From the NCBI RefSeq assembly GCF_023805255.1, contig NZ_JAMSCK010000005.1:1-64000 (forward strand): a stretch of DNA of 64,000 nt, given 5' to 3'. The position numbers and the translations under genes were made by a program. Shown one piece after another: positions 16,603-26,474 of the stretch. The notes under the pieces are model-generated. The model had not been told where the DNA came from, ran no database searches, and saw only the letters and a program-made list of their open reading frames with translations. Source of the DNA: Gramella jeungdoensis (GTDB lineage Bacteria > Bacteroidota > Bacteroidia > Flavobacteriales > Flavobacteriaceae). The first letter of the stretch is position 1; every line of letters starts with the position of its first letter.

Positions 16603-16640
16603 CAACTAACTATTTAAAAAAAAACCAACTACTAAAATTG

Positions 16641-16979
16641 TTATTTCAAAAATTCTATTGTTAAAGGATAGTAAGGCATCTCTCCATTGCTCACCTTTAT
16701 CGCATTCATAATAGGCAGGATCAATGCTATAAGTCCAATGATAATCAGCATTAAAATCCCGATACCGAACAGGATGATAAGTGGGATACTTAATATTGAA
16801 TAAATAAAAATGCTTATCTGAAAGTTCAGGATCATTTTACCGTGCATATCCATTCCAGCTACTTTATCTTTCTGGGTTAGCCACAGAATGAGGGGAACTA
16901 TAAATCCACCTATTCCCGTCACCAGGTCAAGTAACTGACTCAGGTGGGTCATGACCAACATTTGGTTATCTTCTCTCAT
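16641..16979 (-). CDS. DUF4870 domain membrane protein
   Basis: This 112-residue inner-membrane protein matches DUF4870, a small Tic20-like family. After a polar N-terminus (HLSQLLDLVTGIGG) come three or four hydrophobic segments at about 24-35, 53-70 and 73-95. The sequence WLTQKDKVAGMDMHGKMILNFQ between the first two is the most conserved part of the family. The C-terminus carries the typical NAIKVSNGEMPYYP stretch. Function is unknown. It converges with dnaN across a shared terminator and is divergent from mnmE. Confidence 0.9.
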   Translation of the reverse strand: MREDNQMLVMTHLSQLLDLVTGIGGFIVPLILWLTQKDKVAGMDMHGKMILNFQISIFIYSILSIPLIILFGIGILMLIIIGLIALILPIMNAIKVSNGEMPYYPLTIEFLK

Positions 16980-17073
16980 TTTATTGTTTTTGATGGTTAG
17001 TTAAGCGCTTTATATAATAGACGCACAAAATAGAGCTTTGTTACAATTATAGATACAGCTGTAATTTCTTTTA

Positions 17074-17081
17074 TAAATTTG
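17074..17081 (+). promoter_or_regulatory. -7 promoter box of mnmE, possibly leaderless
   Basis: taaatttg matches TAnnTTTG and ends 4 bases before the mnmE ATG, the same geometry as at 3846-3853. A perfect palindrome tacagctgta lies at 17054-17063, just upstream. No good -33 box is seen. Confidence 0.4.
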
Positions 17082-17085
17082 CCAA

Positions 17086-18498
17086 ATGAAATTGAATGAT
17101 ACCATTGTCGCGTTAGCAACACCTTCAGGTGCCGGTGCCATTGCCGTAATAAGGGTTTCGGGGCCCGATGCCTTAAATATTGTCGCACCACTTTTTAAGG
17201 CAAAAAGCAAAAAAGACCTGAAAGAGCAGCCTTCACATACGCTGCACCTTGGTAATATCGTTGATGGCGAACGTACTTTAGACGAAGTGCTGGTATCTAT
17301 TTTCAAGGGAACAAGATCCTATACCGGGGAGGAAACTGTGGAAATATCCTGTCATGGTAGTCCTTATATCCAGCAGGAGATCATTCAGTTATTGATACGG
17401 AAAGGATGCCGGGCTGCGGAAGCCGGAGAATTTACCCTACGGGCATTTCTGAATGCGAAAATGGATCTTAGCCAGGCAGAAGCCGTGGCCGATCTTATCA
17501 ATTCTGAAAATGCGGCCTCTCACCAGATGGCAATGCAGCAGATGCGAGGGGGATTCTCACAGGAAATCCAGAAGCTTCGAGAAGAACTGTTGAATTTTGC
17601 TTCCCTAATCGAACTTGAACTGGACTTTGCTGAAGAAGATGTGGAATTTGCGAACCGGGACCAGTTTCGGGATCTTATATCTAAGATACAAACCGTTTTA
17701 AAAAGACTTATTGATTCTTTCGCTACCGGAAATGTTTTGAAAAATGGAATTCCGGTTGCCATAGTGGGAGAACCCAATGTAGGTAAATCCACTTTGTTGA
17801 ATGCGCTTCTAAATGAAGAAAGGGCCATAGTTTCTGAAATTGCTGGTACTACTCGCGACACCATCGAGGATGAAATGAGCATCGGGGGTGTTGGATTCAG
17901 GTTTATTGACACTGCCGGGATTCGCGAAACCACGGATGTAGTGGAAAGTATAGGGATCAAAAAGACCTTTGAAAAAATAAGTCAGGCGCAGGTAGTGGTC
18001 TACCTTGTAGACACCAGCCGACTTAGGTCTGATGAAAAAAGATTAAAGGAGGTTCACGTTGAGATCGAAAAGATCAAGAATAAATTCCCGCAGAAACCGG
18101 TAATTATTGTTGCCAATAAAACTGACCAGCTGACAGAGGAAGAAGTGAATAATATAAAATCTGACCTTGGCAACATATCTCACACTAGCCTACAGTTATT
18201 ATCGGCTAAAACAGGATCGGGAGTTGAGGAGTTAAAGGAGAAGTTGCTGGAATTCGTAAATACCGGTGCGCTTCGGAACAGTGACACAATAGTGACCAAC
18301 TCGAGGCATTATGCAGCGCTTTTAAAGGCCCTTGAAGAGATCAATAAGGTAGAAGACGGTTTGAACGCCGATCTGTCGGGAGACCTGCTGGCAATTGATA
18401 TACGCCAGGCATTACACCATTTTGGTGAGATCACCGGAGAGATCACAAACGATGACCTACTAGGGAATATCTTTGCGAATTTCTGTATTGGGAAGTAA
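17086..18498 (+). CDS. mnmE: tRNA modification GTPase MnmE (TrmE)
   Basis: This 470-residue GTPase works with MnmG to install the 5-carboxymethylaminomethyl group on U34 of certain tRNAs. The N-terminal folate-binding domain (about 1-120) starts DTIVALATPSGAGAIAVIRVSG. A helical domain surrounds the G domain, whose motifs are G1 GEPNVGKST (about 227-235), G2 GTTRDT, G3 DTAGIRE (about 275) and G4 NKTD (about 343). The C-terminal FCIGK ends with the conserved CxGK needed for modification. Length and start fit the family exactly. It is a single-gene unit that ends near a hairpin at 18563-18604. Confidence 0.97.
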   Translation: MKLNDTIVALATPSGAGAIAVIRVSGPDALNIVAPLFKAKSKKDLKEQPSHTLHLGNIVDGERTLDEVLVSIFKGTRSYTGEETVEISCHGSPYIQQEIIQLLIRKGCRAAEAGEFTLRAFLNAKMDLSQAEAVADLINSENAASHQMAMQQMRGGFSQEIQKLREELLNFASLIELELDFAEEDVEFANRDQFRDLISKIQTVLKRLIDSFATGNVLKNGIPVAIVGEPNVGKSTLLNALLNEERAIVSEIAGTTRDTIEDEMSIGGVGFRFIDTAGIRETTDVVESIGIKKTFEKISQAQVVVYLVDTSRLRSDEKRLKEVHVEIEKIKNKFPQKPVIIVANKTDQLTEEEVNNIKSDLGNISHTSLQLLSAKTGSGVEELKEKLLEFVNTGALRNSDTIVTNSRHYAALLKALEEINKVEDGLNADLSGDLLAIDIRQALHHFGEITGEITNDDLLGNIFANFCIGK

Positions 18499-18562
18499 AA
18501 GCTACTTATAATAGTCCCCCGATCTCAAAATCTATTCCCTGGTAACTATAATCATAAAACAA

Positions 18563-18610
18563 AGACATCTGGAAAATCCATTAGTAAAAGATTCTCCAGA
18601 TGTCATTTTG
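18563..18610. terminator. Hairpin between convergent mnmE and PepSY-like genes
   Basis: gacatctgga (18563-18572) pairs with tccagatgtc (18595-18604), with a further aatc/gatt pairing inside. An A-run precedes and T-rich DNA follows, so it could terminate both converging transcripts. Confidence 0.7.
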
Positions 18611-18636
18611 ATAAAAGGAAACTCAGTTAAACTTAA

Positions 18637-19137
18637 TTAAAGAAAATTTCCTTTTTCATCTAGTTTTACACGAAGCGTTTTTTCACCGTTTTGCAATTTT
18701 AGTTTATACTTTTTATAACTACCGCGGTCATCATAAAAAATTACCATATAGTTATCTTCGGTTACAGTCCATCCCGGGAACCTTCCTACAATGGCATTTT
18801 TAACAGCTAAAGGAAGGTTGATATTTTTAAATCTCTCGGCTGTACGTAAAATTTTTCCGTCTTTGTCATAAGCTGCTAAAATCTTTCCTTGAGGAATATA
18901 AAAGCTAATAACATACTCATCATAATCATCATGATAAAATTCAGATTCTTTTACATTAAAATTAGCAACTTTGGCTTCTAGTTCCTTAACCGGAATTGAT
19001 GCAACCTCCTCTGTGTTTACATCATTCAGGTATTTGTAATTTGTCGCATAGACAGTTACTTCAGATAACTCCCTAACCTGTGCGAATAACTGTGGAGAAA
19101 GTCCTAAGACCAATAATCCAATTAGTAATCTTTTCAT
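18637..19137 (-). CDS. PepSY-like exported protein
   Basis: This 166-residue protein has a signal peptide (residues 1-19, ending QLFAQ) and two repeats resembling the PepSY-like beta-lactamase-inhibitor fold, one near 75-110 (YVISFYIPQGKILAAYDKDGKIL) and one near 125-165 (GWTVTEDNYMVIFYDDRGSYKKYKLKL). The IPxAVKxAIxxRFPGW-like stretch LPLAVKNAIVGRFPGW is characteristic. Such small periplasmic proteins are common in Bacteroidetes, and similar ones are sometimes misnamed as nicotinate-nucleotide adenylyltransferases. It has no catalytic motif. Function unknown. Confidence 0.75.
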   Translation of the reverse strand: MKRLLIGLLVLGLSPQLFAQVRELSEVTVYATNYKYLNDVNTEEVASIPVKELEAKVANFNVKESEFYHDDYDEYVISFYIPQGKILAAYDKDGKILRTAERFKNINLPLAVKNAIVGRFPGWTVTEDNYMVIFYDDRGSYKKYKLKLQNGEKTLRVKLDEKGNFL

Positions 19138-19305
19138 GATCTTATTTTTTTATTAATATTTAAAAGAACAGTGGACCAAGGCTTAAATTATATCTTTAAA
19201 ACCTGTAAAACAATGACTTATATCATATTTTAATAAAGAAACCTAATATTTTAATATGTGTTTAGTTAGGAAGAGAGCCCCGGATAAAGAGCGAAAAAGG
19301 AGAAT

Positions 19306-22300
19306 TTAAGTCAACACTATCCCTACACCAATTTTCTTCAGTAAATATGGATTATGATCAATGATCAGGATATCATTTTCTTTGCTGAGATCTTTGAGGA
19401 TTGCATATAACAGATCTATATCGGCATAATGAAGTCCCGTACTTGGTTCATCCAGGATATACAGCATATTGCCAGCCTTCTCCTGCAGCCAGTTCAATAA
19501 TAACAATCGCTGCTTTTCTCCCGAGGAAAGAGACTGGACGGGCTGATCCAGACTGAGATGCCCCAGACCGATATCCTCCAGCTGACCAAGGAGCTTTTGG
19601 ACTTTCTCCGGACTACTTGTCCCGGCTAACCATTCTTTTAATTCAGTGATATTAAAACCGAGAACCTCAGCAATATTTTTGAAATTCACCTTATGCTTCA
19701 AAATGTCCCTCTTATAGCGTGAACCTTTACATACTTCACATCTTTCAATCGCATTGGCCGCTACATCCAGGCTGGTCTCAATATAGCCTTTCCCTTTGCA
19801 TTCAGGGCACTGACTACTTTTACTTTTATAGGAAAAGTCTCTTGCTGTAAGACCTGTATCGTTTGCAAAGACCTTACTAATATCTTTGAGCAGGTTCAGA
19901 TAAGACACCAACAATGTATTCGCATGCGATCTTAGTTTTTTAGATTCAAAATAATACGCTCCCGCATATTCCTTTGGAAACTCTATGTTTTCACAATTAA
20001 CCGGCATACCAGTTTCAATACCTGGTATTAGAATCTCTTTCACCAGGGTGGTTTTCCCTATTCCAGATTTTCCGCTAATAGCAGTAATTCCACCAACAGG
20101 TACTTCTAGCCAATCTTTTACAAGGCTATATTTGGAAAGTTGACTGATGAAAATGTGCTCTGTACCTCTTTTAAATTCCAGCTCTTTAGATGGTGCCTTT
20201 AAATAAGGATGACAATCGGCCAGCTTAAGAAAATCCTGTGGACTTCCCTGGTAGGTGATATATCCTCCCAGTTTACCCGCCCGAGGTCCCAGCTCAACAA
20301 GTTCATCAGCGGCTATAATGATATCTTTGTTGTGTTCTATCACAATGACCGTATTGCCTTTTTCTATAAGTTCCTTTAGAATAATTATCAGGTCAGGGAT
20401 ATTGGCGCTGGATAATCCTGCTGAAGGTTCATCCAACAAATAGGTAATTCCCTTCAGCGGACTGTTCAATTGTTTGATAAGGGCTACCCGTTGGTTCTCG
20501 CCTCCGGAAAGGCTGGTTGATTTTCGGTTAAGCTGCAGGTGATCAATATGCAATTGCTTTGCCCTTTTGATGGTATTGATCAAATGAGGCTGAATCCTTG
20601 AAATAAGTTTTTGATCTATATCCCCGAGATTGCCATTAGCAGAAAGCCACTCTTCAAGAGCATTAAAATCCATAGCTTTTATTTCGTTAATGGATTTTTC
20701 GCCAATTTGAAAGCTCAGTCGTTCCGGTTTTAATCCACTTCCCTCACAATGACTACATTTTGCAGAAGAAAAAAGGGTTTTAAGCTTGTCAATATTTTTA
20801 TTTTTCCGGGTCTTATAATATTCGTCCTTAAGGTAGTGGAAGAGTCCCTTCCATCTCATTTTTACTTCCTGCGTTCCTTCCCTCGTCTTCGTTTTGAATT
20901 GCCAGTCTGTTTTCCAGATCTTTTCACCGGTACCATAAAACAGAATATTCTTTTGTTCGTTGGTAAGCTCCTTAAAACTGGTTTCCAGGCTAAAGCCATG
21001 ATTTTTCCCCAGCTCCTTTACGATCGCCATATATTGACTATCCCGCTGACCATAATAAGCCAGGGCTTTGTTATGCTCAAAGAGTCCGCTGTCTATACTT
21101 TTGTTCTCTTCCAAAACTATTTTATGAAGATCAGGTAGCAATTCCTCCCCCATTCCATCACATATCATGCATTTCCCCAATTCGTGATTATTGGAAAAAT
21201 GACTGGCTGATAATTCTTCCCCTTCATACTGGGCCTTTCTTGAAAAGGCAAAACGTAAGATCTTGTCTATTCCAGTTTGCTTTGCAATATCTGACCTTTC
21301 GGTATAGCTTTTTTCTTTTCGTGTTACGCAAATCGTGGGACTAAGGCCTTCAATATTTTCAACTTCCAACTGAAAATTCACCCCTACCCTGGACTGCTGA
21401 TAGGATGAAAACTGTTTCGACATTTCCTGTAGCCCGAAGCCATGCAGGGTGTCGATCACCAGGGACGATTTACCAGACCCGGAAATTCCGGTGATCACAG
21501 AAAGTTTGTGCCCTGGAAGATCCAGGTCCAGATCCTTAAGGTAATGAGTCCGTGCACCTTGAATAGAAATTTTATCCTTATCCTGCTTCGGTATTTCCCT
21601 GAGGTTTGATGTATGACCTTTCAGTTTATTATCCACCAGAATATCACATGATGATTGAAAAAGGGAATGGTTCTCAAAGCAAATAATACCAGCAGTTTGT
21701 TTTTTGAGTTCATGCAGAGCTTTTAACAACAGTCTCACATTCTTCTGATGCAATCCAATACTTGGTTCTTCAAGTAAAAGAAGGGTCTTTTTTGATTGTC
21801 TTGCGAAATGCTTTGTGAGTTTGATTCGTTGTGCTTCCCCTCCCGATAAGGTGTTTGAAGCCTGTCCCAGTTTTATATACCCAAGACCCAATTGCAGCAT
21901 TAAAGATAGAATTTTTAATATCTGATTCTCATCGCTAAAGAAATTATAGGCCTCCTCTATGCTCAGGTTATAGATGTCTGCAATATTCTTATCTTTCCAA
22001 TGCACCTGAAGAACCTCTGGTTTAAAACGCTTGCCGTTACAGCTTGGACAAAGCTTGTTTATAGTTCCCATCACATTCATGGATAAGGTAATGACACCTG
22101 CACCCTCACAGGTTTCACATCTTCCACTTTTGTTATTAAAGGAGAAAGCTCCCTTTGTTAGTTTTAAAGATTTCGCTTCTGTTGATTTAGCCAGCAGGTC
22201 GCGTATCTTATTAGCTAATCCGGTATAGGTTGCCGGGTTACTTCGTGGTGTTTTACCTATAGGCTGATCGGATACGCTGAGAAGATTTAAATTTTCCTTT

Positions 22301-23796
22301 TCACAATAACCGGAAATCCTTTGAACTATTTTGGACGTTTTTCTGCTAACTACGCACAGCTCTCCTAAAGCAGGTTTAAATGAATTTGTTGATTCCTTCC
22401 TAGGCTCATTATCAGGTTTGGATGTTGAATTTTGTAATTCAGCTAAAGTGGGGCTTTTCAGGTTTTCGGTATTTAAAAATTCCTGAATCGGGCCATTAAA
22501 TACTACTTCTCCCCCATGTATTCCCGCTTCAGGACCTAATTCCACTATCCAGTCTGCAGAACGGATAAAGTTAAGATCGTGTTCCACCACCATCACAGTA
22601 TTTCCCCGACTTATGATGCGATCGAAAATATGTCGTAAATAAAGCTGGTAATCTTCAGGCAGACCAATAGAAGGTTCATCGAACACATACAGAATGCCCT
22701 GCAGGTTACTATTAACCTGGTTGATCAGTTTGATCCGTTGGGCGTCACCGGAAGAAATATCCGCACTGGGAGTGCTTAAGCTATAATCCTCCATTCCCAG
22801 TCGAATGAGATCAAACAACTGCGTACTGATCTTATCTACCAATACTTTTTCTCCATTGGATAACTCCTCTGCTATCAGTCGATCATATAACTCCTTTAAG
22901 GGGAGTTCCATCCATTCATGGAAGTTCAGGCTCTTCCACTTATATTTCAGGTGTTCGGCTTTGATCCGTGCGCCCTCACAACTGGGACAAATCCTGGAAC
23001 TAACAAATTTTAAGATATTCTTATTCCGGTCCCTTTTTAGAATATCATTCATAACAGGGAGCATCCCTTTATAGAACCCCTCTTCACGTGGCTTTGCCTT
23101 AAGGCCTTCCCATCTTAGGCGGGACTCTAAACTATGTTTACCATAAAACACCTTGATACGATCACTTCCATTAAGTATCACATCCTTTTGTTCATATGAT
23201 AAGTCCTTCCATGGAATGTCTACGTTAAATCCATGTGCCTCACATACTTTATTCAGTTCCTCCACGGTCACCTGGGAATAGGTGATATAACCGTTGGGGA
23301 GGGTAGTAACAATAGCCCCCTCTCTTAGGCTTTTATTCTCGTCACCTATCAGCTTGTCTATGTCGATATATTCCGCTTTCCCGATCCCGTTACAGTGCTC
23401 GCAGGCGCCTTTGGGATGGTTAAAAGAAAACAGCGATTTGCTCATGATCCCGGTATCACTATAACGTGCAAATAATATCCTGAAGATAGCCGCCAGTTCA
23501 GAAAGGGTCCCGAAAGTAGAATTAATCGACTGAAAGCGTTTGGACTGTTCAACTTTAATTACCGGAGGCAGTCCTTCTATATCGTCTACTTCAGCGGTGG
23601 GTATGGATTGTGCATTTTGTTGATTATAAGCTGGGAGGCTCTCCAAAAAATACCGGTATCCTTCATTCGCTATAACATCCATAGCCAGTGATGACTTCCC
23701 TGAACCTGATAAGCCAGTAACCACTATCAGCTGATTTTCAGGTATGTTCAGATCAATATTTTTAAGGTTATTCTGGTGAGCATTGATAATTCGCAT
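19306..23796 (-). CDS. Double UvrA: four-module excinuclease A-like ABC ATPase
   Basis: This 1496-residue protein is two UvrA-like units (about 1-740 and 741-1496) joined head to tail. Module 1 has Walker [10 protein letters not shown] (28-36), Cys pairs 132/135 and 270/273, signature SSGDAQR (348-354) and Walker B FDEPSIGL. Module 2 has the UvrA hallmark [16 protein letters not shown] (511-526), Cys 560/563/583/586, LSGGEAQR (650-657) and Walker [11 protein letters not shown], but its P-loop is eroded to VVSRKTSKI. Module 3 has GISGSGKSS (770-778), Cys 876/879/1014/1017 and LSGGENQR (1096-1103). Module 4 has GKSGIGKTT (1242-1250), Cys 1330/1333/1353/1356 and LSSGEKQR (1423-1430). Standard UvrA is about 940 residues. 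The segment after the first P-loop runs straight through without the usual first CPxCG and UvrB-binding insertion. It therefore resembles accessory UvrA forms, some of which give self-resistance to DNA-binding antibiotics. Cytoplasmic. Actual role unknown. Confidence 0.88.
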   Translation of the reverse strand: MRIINAHQNNLKNIDLNIPENQLIVVTGLSGSGKSSLAMDVIANEGYRYFLESLPAYNQQNAQSIPTAEVDDIEGLPPVIKVEQSKRFQSINSTFGTLSELAAIFRILFARYSDTGIMSKSLFSFNHPKGACEHCNGIGKAEYIDIDKLIGDENKSLREGAIVTTLPNGYITYSQVTVEELNKVCEAHGFNVDIPWKDLSYEQKDVILNGSDRIKVFYGKHSLESRLRWEGLKAKPREEGFYKGMLPVMNDILKRDRNKNILKFVSSRICPSCEGARIKAEHLKYKWKSLNFHEWMELPLKELYDRLIAEELSNGEKVLVDKISTQLFDLIRLGMEDYSLSTPSADISSGDAQRIKLINQVNSNLQGILYVFDEPSIGLPEDYQLYLRHIFDRIISRGNTVMVVEHDLNFIRSADWIVELGPEAGIHGGEVVFNGPIQEFLNTENLKSPTLAELQNSTSKPDNEPRKESTNSFKPALGELCVVSRKTSKIVQRISGYCEKENLNLLSVSDQPIGKTPRSNPATYTGLANKIRDLLAKSTEAKSLKLTKGAFSFNNKSGRCETCEGAGVITLSMNVMGTINKLCPSCNGKRFKPEVLQVHWKDKNIADIYNLSIEEAYNFFSDENQILKILSLMLQLGLGYIKLGQASNTLSGGEAQRIKLTKHFARQSKKTLLLLEEPSIGLHQKNVRLLLKALHELKKQTAGIICFENHSLFQSSCDILVDNKLKGHTSNLREIPKQDKDKISIQGARTHYLKDLDLDLPGHKLSVITGISGSGKSSLVIDTLHGFGLQEMSKQFSSYQQSRVGVNFQLEVENIEGLSPTICVTRKEKSYTERSDIAKQTGIDKILRFAFSRKAQYEGEELSASHFSNNHELGKCMICDGMGEELLPDLHKIVLEENKSIDSGLFEHNKALAYYGQRDSQYMAIVKELGKNHGFSLETSFKELTNEQKNILFYGTGEKIWKTDWQFKTKTREGTQEVKMRWKGLFHYLKDEYYKTRKNKNIDKLKTLFSSAKCSHCEGSGLKPERLSFQIGEKSINEIKAMDFNALEEWLSANGNLGDIDQKLISRIQPHLINTIKRAKQLHIDHLQLNRKSTSLSGGENQRVALIKQLNSPLKGITYLLDEPSAGLSSANIPDLIIILKELIEKGNTVIVIEHNKDIIIAADELVELGPRAGKLGGYITYQGSPQDFLKLADCHPYLKAPSKELEFKRGTEHIFISQLSKYSLVKDWLEVPVGGITAISGKSGIGKTTLVKEILIPGIETGMPVNCENIEFPKEYAGAYYFESKKLRSHANTLLVSYLNLLKDISKVFANDTGLTARDFSYKSKSSQCPECKGKGYIETSLDVAANAIERCEVCKGSRYKRDILKHKVNFKNIAEVLGFNITELKEWLAGTSSPEKVQKLLGQLEDIGLGHLSLDQPVQSLSSGEKQRLLLLNWLQEKAGNMLYILDEPSTGLHYADIDLLYAILKDLSKENDILIIDHNPYLLKKIGVGIVLT

Positions 23797-23920
23797 ACAG
23801 GGCCGACTTTCTTTTATGGAAAAATAAAGATAGAAAGATTATTATGTCTTACTACCTCATGGGATTCTCGATATTTCTTACAAATTGTAGCAGTAAGCAG
23901 TACCACAAATTCTTAAAATA

Positions 23921-23955
23921 AAAAACCACCTCTAATGATGTTCGAGGTGGTTCTT
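23921..23955 (-). terminator. Terminator after the DUF4494 gene
   Basis: The 9-bp stem aaccacctc (23924-23932) with gaggtggtt (23944-23952) is followed on the minus strand by a long T-run. It lies about 30 bases past the DUF4494 stop and separates it from the double UvrA gene. Confidence 0.88.
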
Positions 23956-23983
23956 TTAAATTCGAAATTCAGGTCAATTTTAC

Positions 23984-24487
23984 CTACACCATTTCACTTT
24001 CTTCAACCTCTTCTTCCTTCTTTTCTACACGGGCTTCCACATCATTTTCTTCCTCTCCATCAAAATATGGGAATACATCTACGATAGTCGATTCGGTAAT
24101 GGCAGGTATAGTATAATCTCCCATGGTATTCTGCATAGCCTGGTTTGTATTCTCAAAAGCCTCCTTTACGTCGTTAGCCTGAATAAGCAAATACATATTC
24201 GACTTCTTCTCCTTTCCGCTTTCGTCATCGTAGGCAACAAGAGAGGTCTTAACTTTGAACCAGCGATCTGAATTCTCAAAAGGATGTACCTCGGCTAAAT
24301 TGGCAAGTTTGATATTCTTGATCAAAAACTCTTCACTGGTATACGCCTTCATTTCTTCGGTTATTCTGGTTTCGGCCTCGGTATAGGACACCGCATCCAG
24401 TAAATAGGTCTCGGTAACTACCTTTGAGTCGCCTGTTTCATGGACTTTTCTATATTTTACTTTGCATTCGTACCAGGTAATACTCAT
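23984..24487 (-). CDS. DUF4494 domain protein
   Basis: This protein of about 167 residues matches DUF4494, a Bacteroidetes family of unknown function. The conserved part begins MSITWYECKVKYRKV and includes TETYLLDAVSYTEAE, a long beta-rich stretch, and AITESTIVDVFPYF. The last 30 residues are almost all acidic with lysines and look disordered. I chose the ATG at 24487. A longer frame upstream to 24553 has a poor N-terminus and overlaps the promoter. It has no signal peptide and is predicted cytoplasmic. A good promoter is seen at 24510-24545 and a terminator at 23921-23955, so it is monocistronic. Confidence 0.88.
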   Translation of the reverse strand: MSITWYECKVKYRKVHETGDSKVVTETYLLDAVSYTEAETRITEEMKAYTSEEFLIKNIKLANLAEVHPFENSDRWFKVKTSLVAYDDESGKEKKSNMYLLIQANDVKEAFENTNQAMQNTMGDYTIPAITESTIVDVFPYFDGEEENDVEARVEKKEEEVEESEMV

Positions 24488-24509
24488 ATCTTTTATTTTT
24501 TTAGGGAGG

Positions 24510-24545
24510 CAAATATAGATGTTCGAATACAGGTTGAAATACAAA
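24510..24545 (-). promoter_or_regulatory. Promoter of the DUF4494 gene
   Basis: On the minus strand, tatatttg (plus coordinates 24510-24517) is a perfect -7 box. TTTG (24542-24545) lies 24 bases upstream, at about the -33 position. The leader would be about 20 bases. Confidence 0.55.
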
Positions 24546-24618
24546 TTCATCATGAGATATTCACAAATTTTAATTTGTACTATCCCTTCCAGATATACGT
24601 GGCCTTGTACTGAAAGAA

Positions 24619-24648
24619 TAAAAAAGGGAGCTTAAAGCCCCCTTTAAT
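24619..24648 (-). terminator. Terminator after the glycosyltransferase gene
   Basis: On the minus strand, aaaggggg-like bases pair with ctccctttt around a gctttaagc inner stem, followed by a T-run. It lies about 20 bases beyond the stop of the glycosyltransferase gene. Confidence 0.75.
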
Positions 24649-24668
24649 ATTTCTGATTTTCCGGCCGT

Positions 24669-26072
24669 TTACCTTGTTAGCCACCCCCTTCTGCTCGCGG
24701 TTGCGATCGCATACGGAGTGATCCAGAACAGGCCGAATGTATAAAGTATACTGTATGAATAGGCCCATAAGGATTCTGAAAACTTATAACGTTTTGAATA
24801 AAAGATTACCGGGAAACTCGATAATATCAGAATACTCAGTAAGGTAGAGCTCACAAACAGTATCGGATGGGTAACTATGAAGAACAGCATGAACAATAAA
24901 AAAGGATAACTCATAATTAGTTTAATGATCTGGTTTAAAAACAGCAATCTTGTACCCACTTTGGATCCTTCACGGAAATCGGTGAATACATACTTTGCCA
25001 TTGCAAGATTCTCGCGAACATTGCTTCGCCCCCACCTGATGAACATCTTAGAAAGTCCTCTGTACTTTTCTGGAACATTAGTAAAGGCATAGGCATTCCT
25101 TTGGAAAAGGACATGATATCCTCTTTTTAGTATCATATTGGTCATCGCCCTATCCTCTCCAATATCAGATGGCTGTCCCATAAATGTTTGATTGATCCAT
25201 TCTGGTAAGCATTCATAAACGGCTTTTCCCCTGTATGCCGCCAGAGCACCCGGGGTACAAAGAACAGATTCTAGTTTACTTTCTGCCGAGCGGACAAATT
25301 CAAAACTAAGTACAAAACTCACATCCAGCATTTTAGGAAGTAAAGCCTTTTTCCCATTATTCAGCACTCTAATATTTCCGGCTACAGCTCCACATTTTTC
25401 GTTAACAACAAAAGGGCTAACCAGGTTTCTCAAGGTATCCCTGTTAACAATAGAATCACTGTCTACGGTCACAAATATTTCACCTGTCCCAAGCTTGAAG
25501 CCCCTGTATAATGCATGCCTCTTTCCTTTATTTTCTGGTTGCTGATAGATAGACAATCTATCTCCAAGTTCATCTTTAGCTTTCTGCATCCAGCTCCAGG
25601 TATCATCTTTACTTCCATCATCGATGGCAAGTAATTGTAAATTCTCTTCCGGATAGTCGCTCTCTGCCAGACTTATTAAGGTAGAATATACCTGCTTACC
25701 TTCGTTGTATGCAGGTACAATTACCGTACAGGTTGGCAACAAATCATCGGTTACTGACTTTACCGGTTTGTATCTCCAGTACAGATATAGATTATAGATA
25801 AAGAAACCTGCCTTAAAAATAAAAAGACTGGTGGCTACCATAAAAAATATAAATCCCCAGTCAGAATCCAGCCTTTCAAGATTATACTGTGTGAAGTCAT
25901 TTTGAAGTATATAAACCAGGTAGGCAGCGGTTAATAACAACATAAAACTTGTTGCTCTTACCAGGACCCCTTTGGTATTACTTTCGGGTACAGAATTCTC
26001 AACCCTATTTGCCTTATAAGAAGATTCTTTACCGAATCCTGAATTTTTTAATGTTCCTGTTTCTCTTTTCAT
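24669..26072 (-). CDS. Processive family 2 glycosyltransferase (hyaluronan/chitin synthase-like)
   Basis: This 467-residue inner-membrane enzyme polymerises a polysaccharide from nucleotide sugars. Two N-terminal membrane segments (about 42-60 and 73-96) precede the cytoplasmic GT2 domain, which starts CTVIVPAYNEGKQVYSTL. Key residues are visible in AIDDGSKDDTW, VTVDSDSIV (the DxD-type site), IGEDRAMTN (catalytic Asp) and IRWGRSN (the R/QxxRW-like product-binding motif). Four hydrophobic segments follow in the last 100 residues. This layout fits NodC, hyaluronan synthase and similar enzymes rather than cellulose synthase, as no PilZ domain is present. The product is unknown. No secretion partner genes adjoin it, so it may act alone. 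Confidence 0.88.
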   Translation of the reverse strand: MKRETGTLKNSGFGKESSYKANRVENSVPESNTKGVLVRATSFMLLLTAAYLVYILQNDFTQYNLERLDSDWGFIFFMVATSLFIFKAGFFIYNLYLYWRYKPVKSVTDDLLPTCTVIVPAYNEGKQVYSTLISLAESDYPEENLQLLAIDDGSKDDTWSWMQKAKDELGDRLSIYQQPENKGKRHALYRGFKLGTGEIFVTVDSDSIVNRDTLRNLVSPFVVNEKCGAVAGNIRVLNNGKKALLPKMLDVSFVLSFEFVRSAESKLESVLCTPGALAAYRGKAVYECLPEWINQTFMGQPSDIGEDRAMTNMILKRGYHVLFQRNAYAFTNVPEKYRGLSKMFIRWGRSNVRENLAMAKYVFTDFREGSKVGTRLLFLNQIIKLIMSYPFLLFMLFFIVTHPILFVSSTLLSILILSSFPVIFYSKRYKFSESLWAYSYSILYTFGLFWITPYAIATASRRGWLTR

Positions 26073-26474
26073 TTTTACAATTTTGTTTTTGGTTAGTTTT
26101 TAAATGGAGCAATTCAGCTACCCATCCAGAATTCGGGAATTAGCAATTCACATGCCAATACATATATACCTGCATTTCAACCTTTTATACACATAGATTA
26201 AAGAGAAATGTGGTGAAATACCACAGTTTTTACCAAGGTTTACACAGTATTTCAACTATAAGGCACTCTTAGATTCCTAAGAAAGTGACAGGAAGGGCCT
26301 TTTCTTTCCGCATATTGACAAAAAACCATGTACAAGCACCCTGACAGCAAAAAAAACTGACATCCAAATCATTTAAAATTCGACCACCCCATCTATTTAA
26401 CTGAATATTAACAACTTACGCAAAACCAACCTTCTAAGATGTGCGTAAGTATTTGTGAACTAAAAAATTTAATT
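26073..26474. other. Intergenic region between divergent genes, with inverted repeat
   Basis: About 400 AT-rich bases separate the glycosyltransferase and CHRD lipoprotein starts. The only clear structure is the 9-bp perfect inverted repeat acttacgca (26414-26422) / tgcgtaagt (26442-26450), which lies 24 bases before the lipoprotein start and would sit in its leader or promoter. No gene is supported in the rest. Confidence 0.6.

Noticed and set aside
17520-17960. 146-codon minus-strand frame inside mnmE
   Set aside because: It is antisense to the G domain of mnmE, serine-rich and without any family signature.
20749-21138. 129-codon plus-strand frame inside the double UvrA
   Set aside because: It is an antisense shadow of the UvrA reading frame with no recognisable domain.
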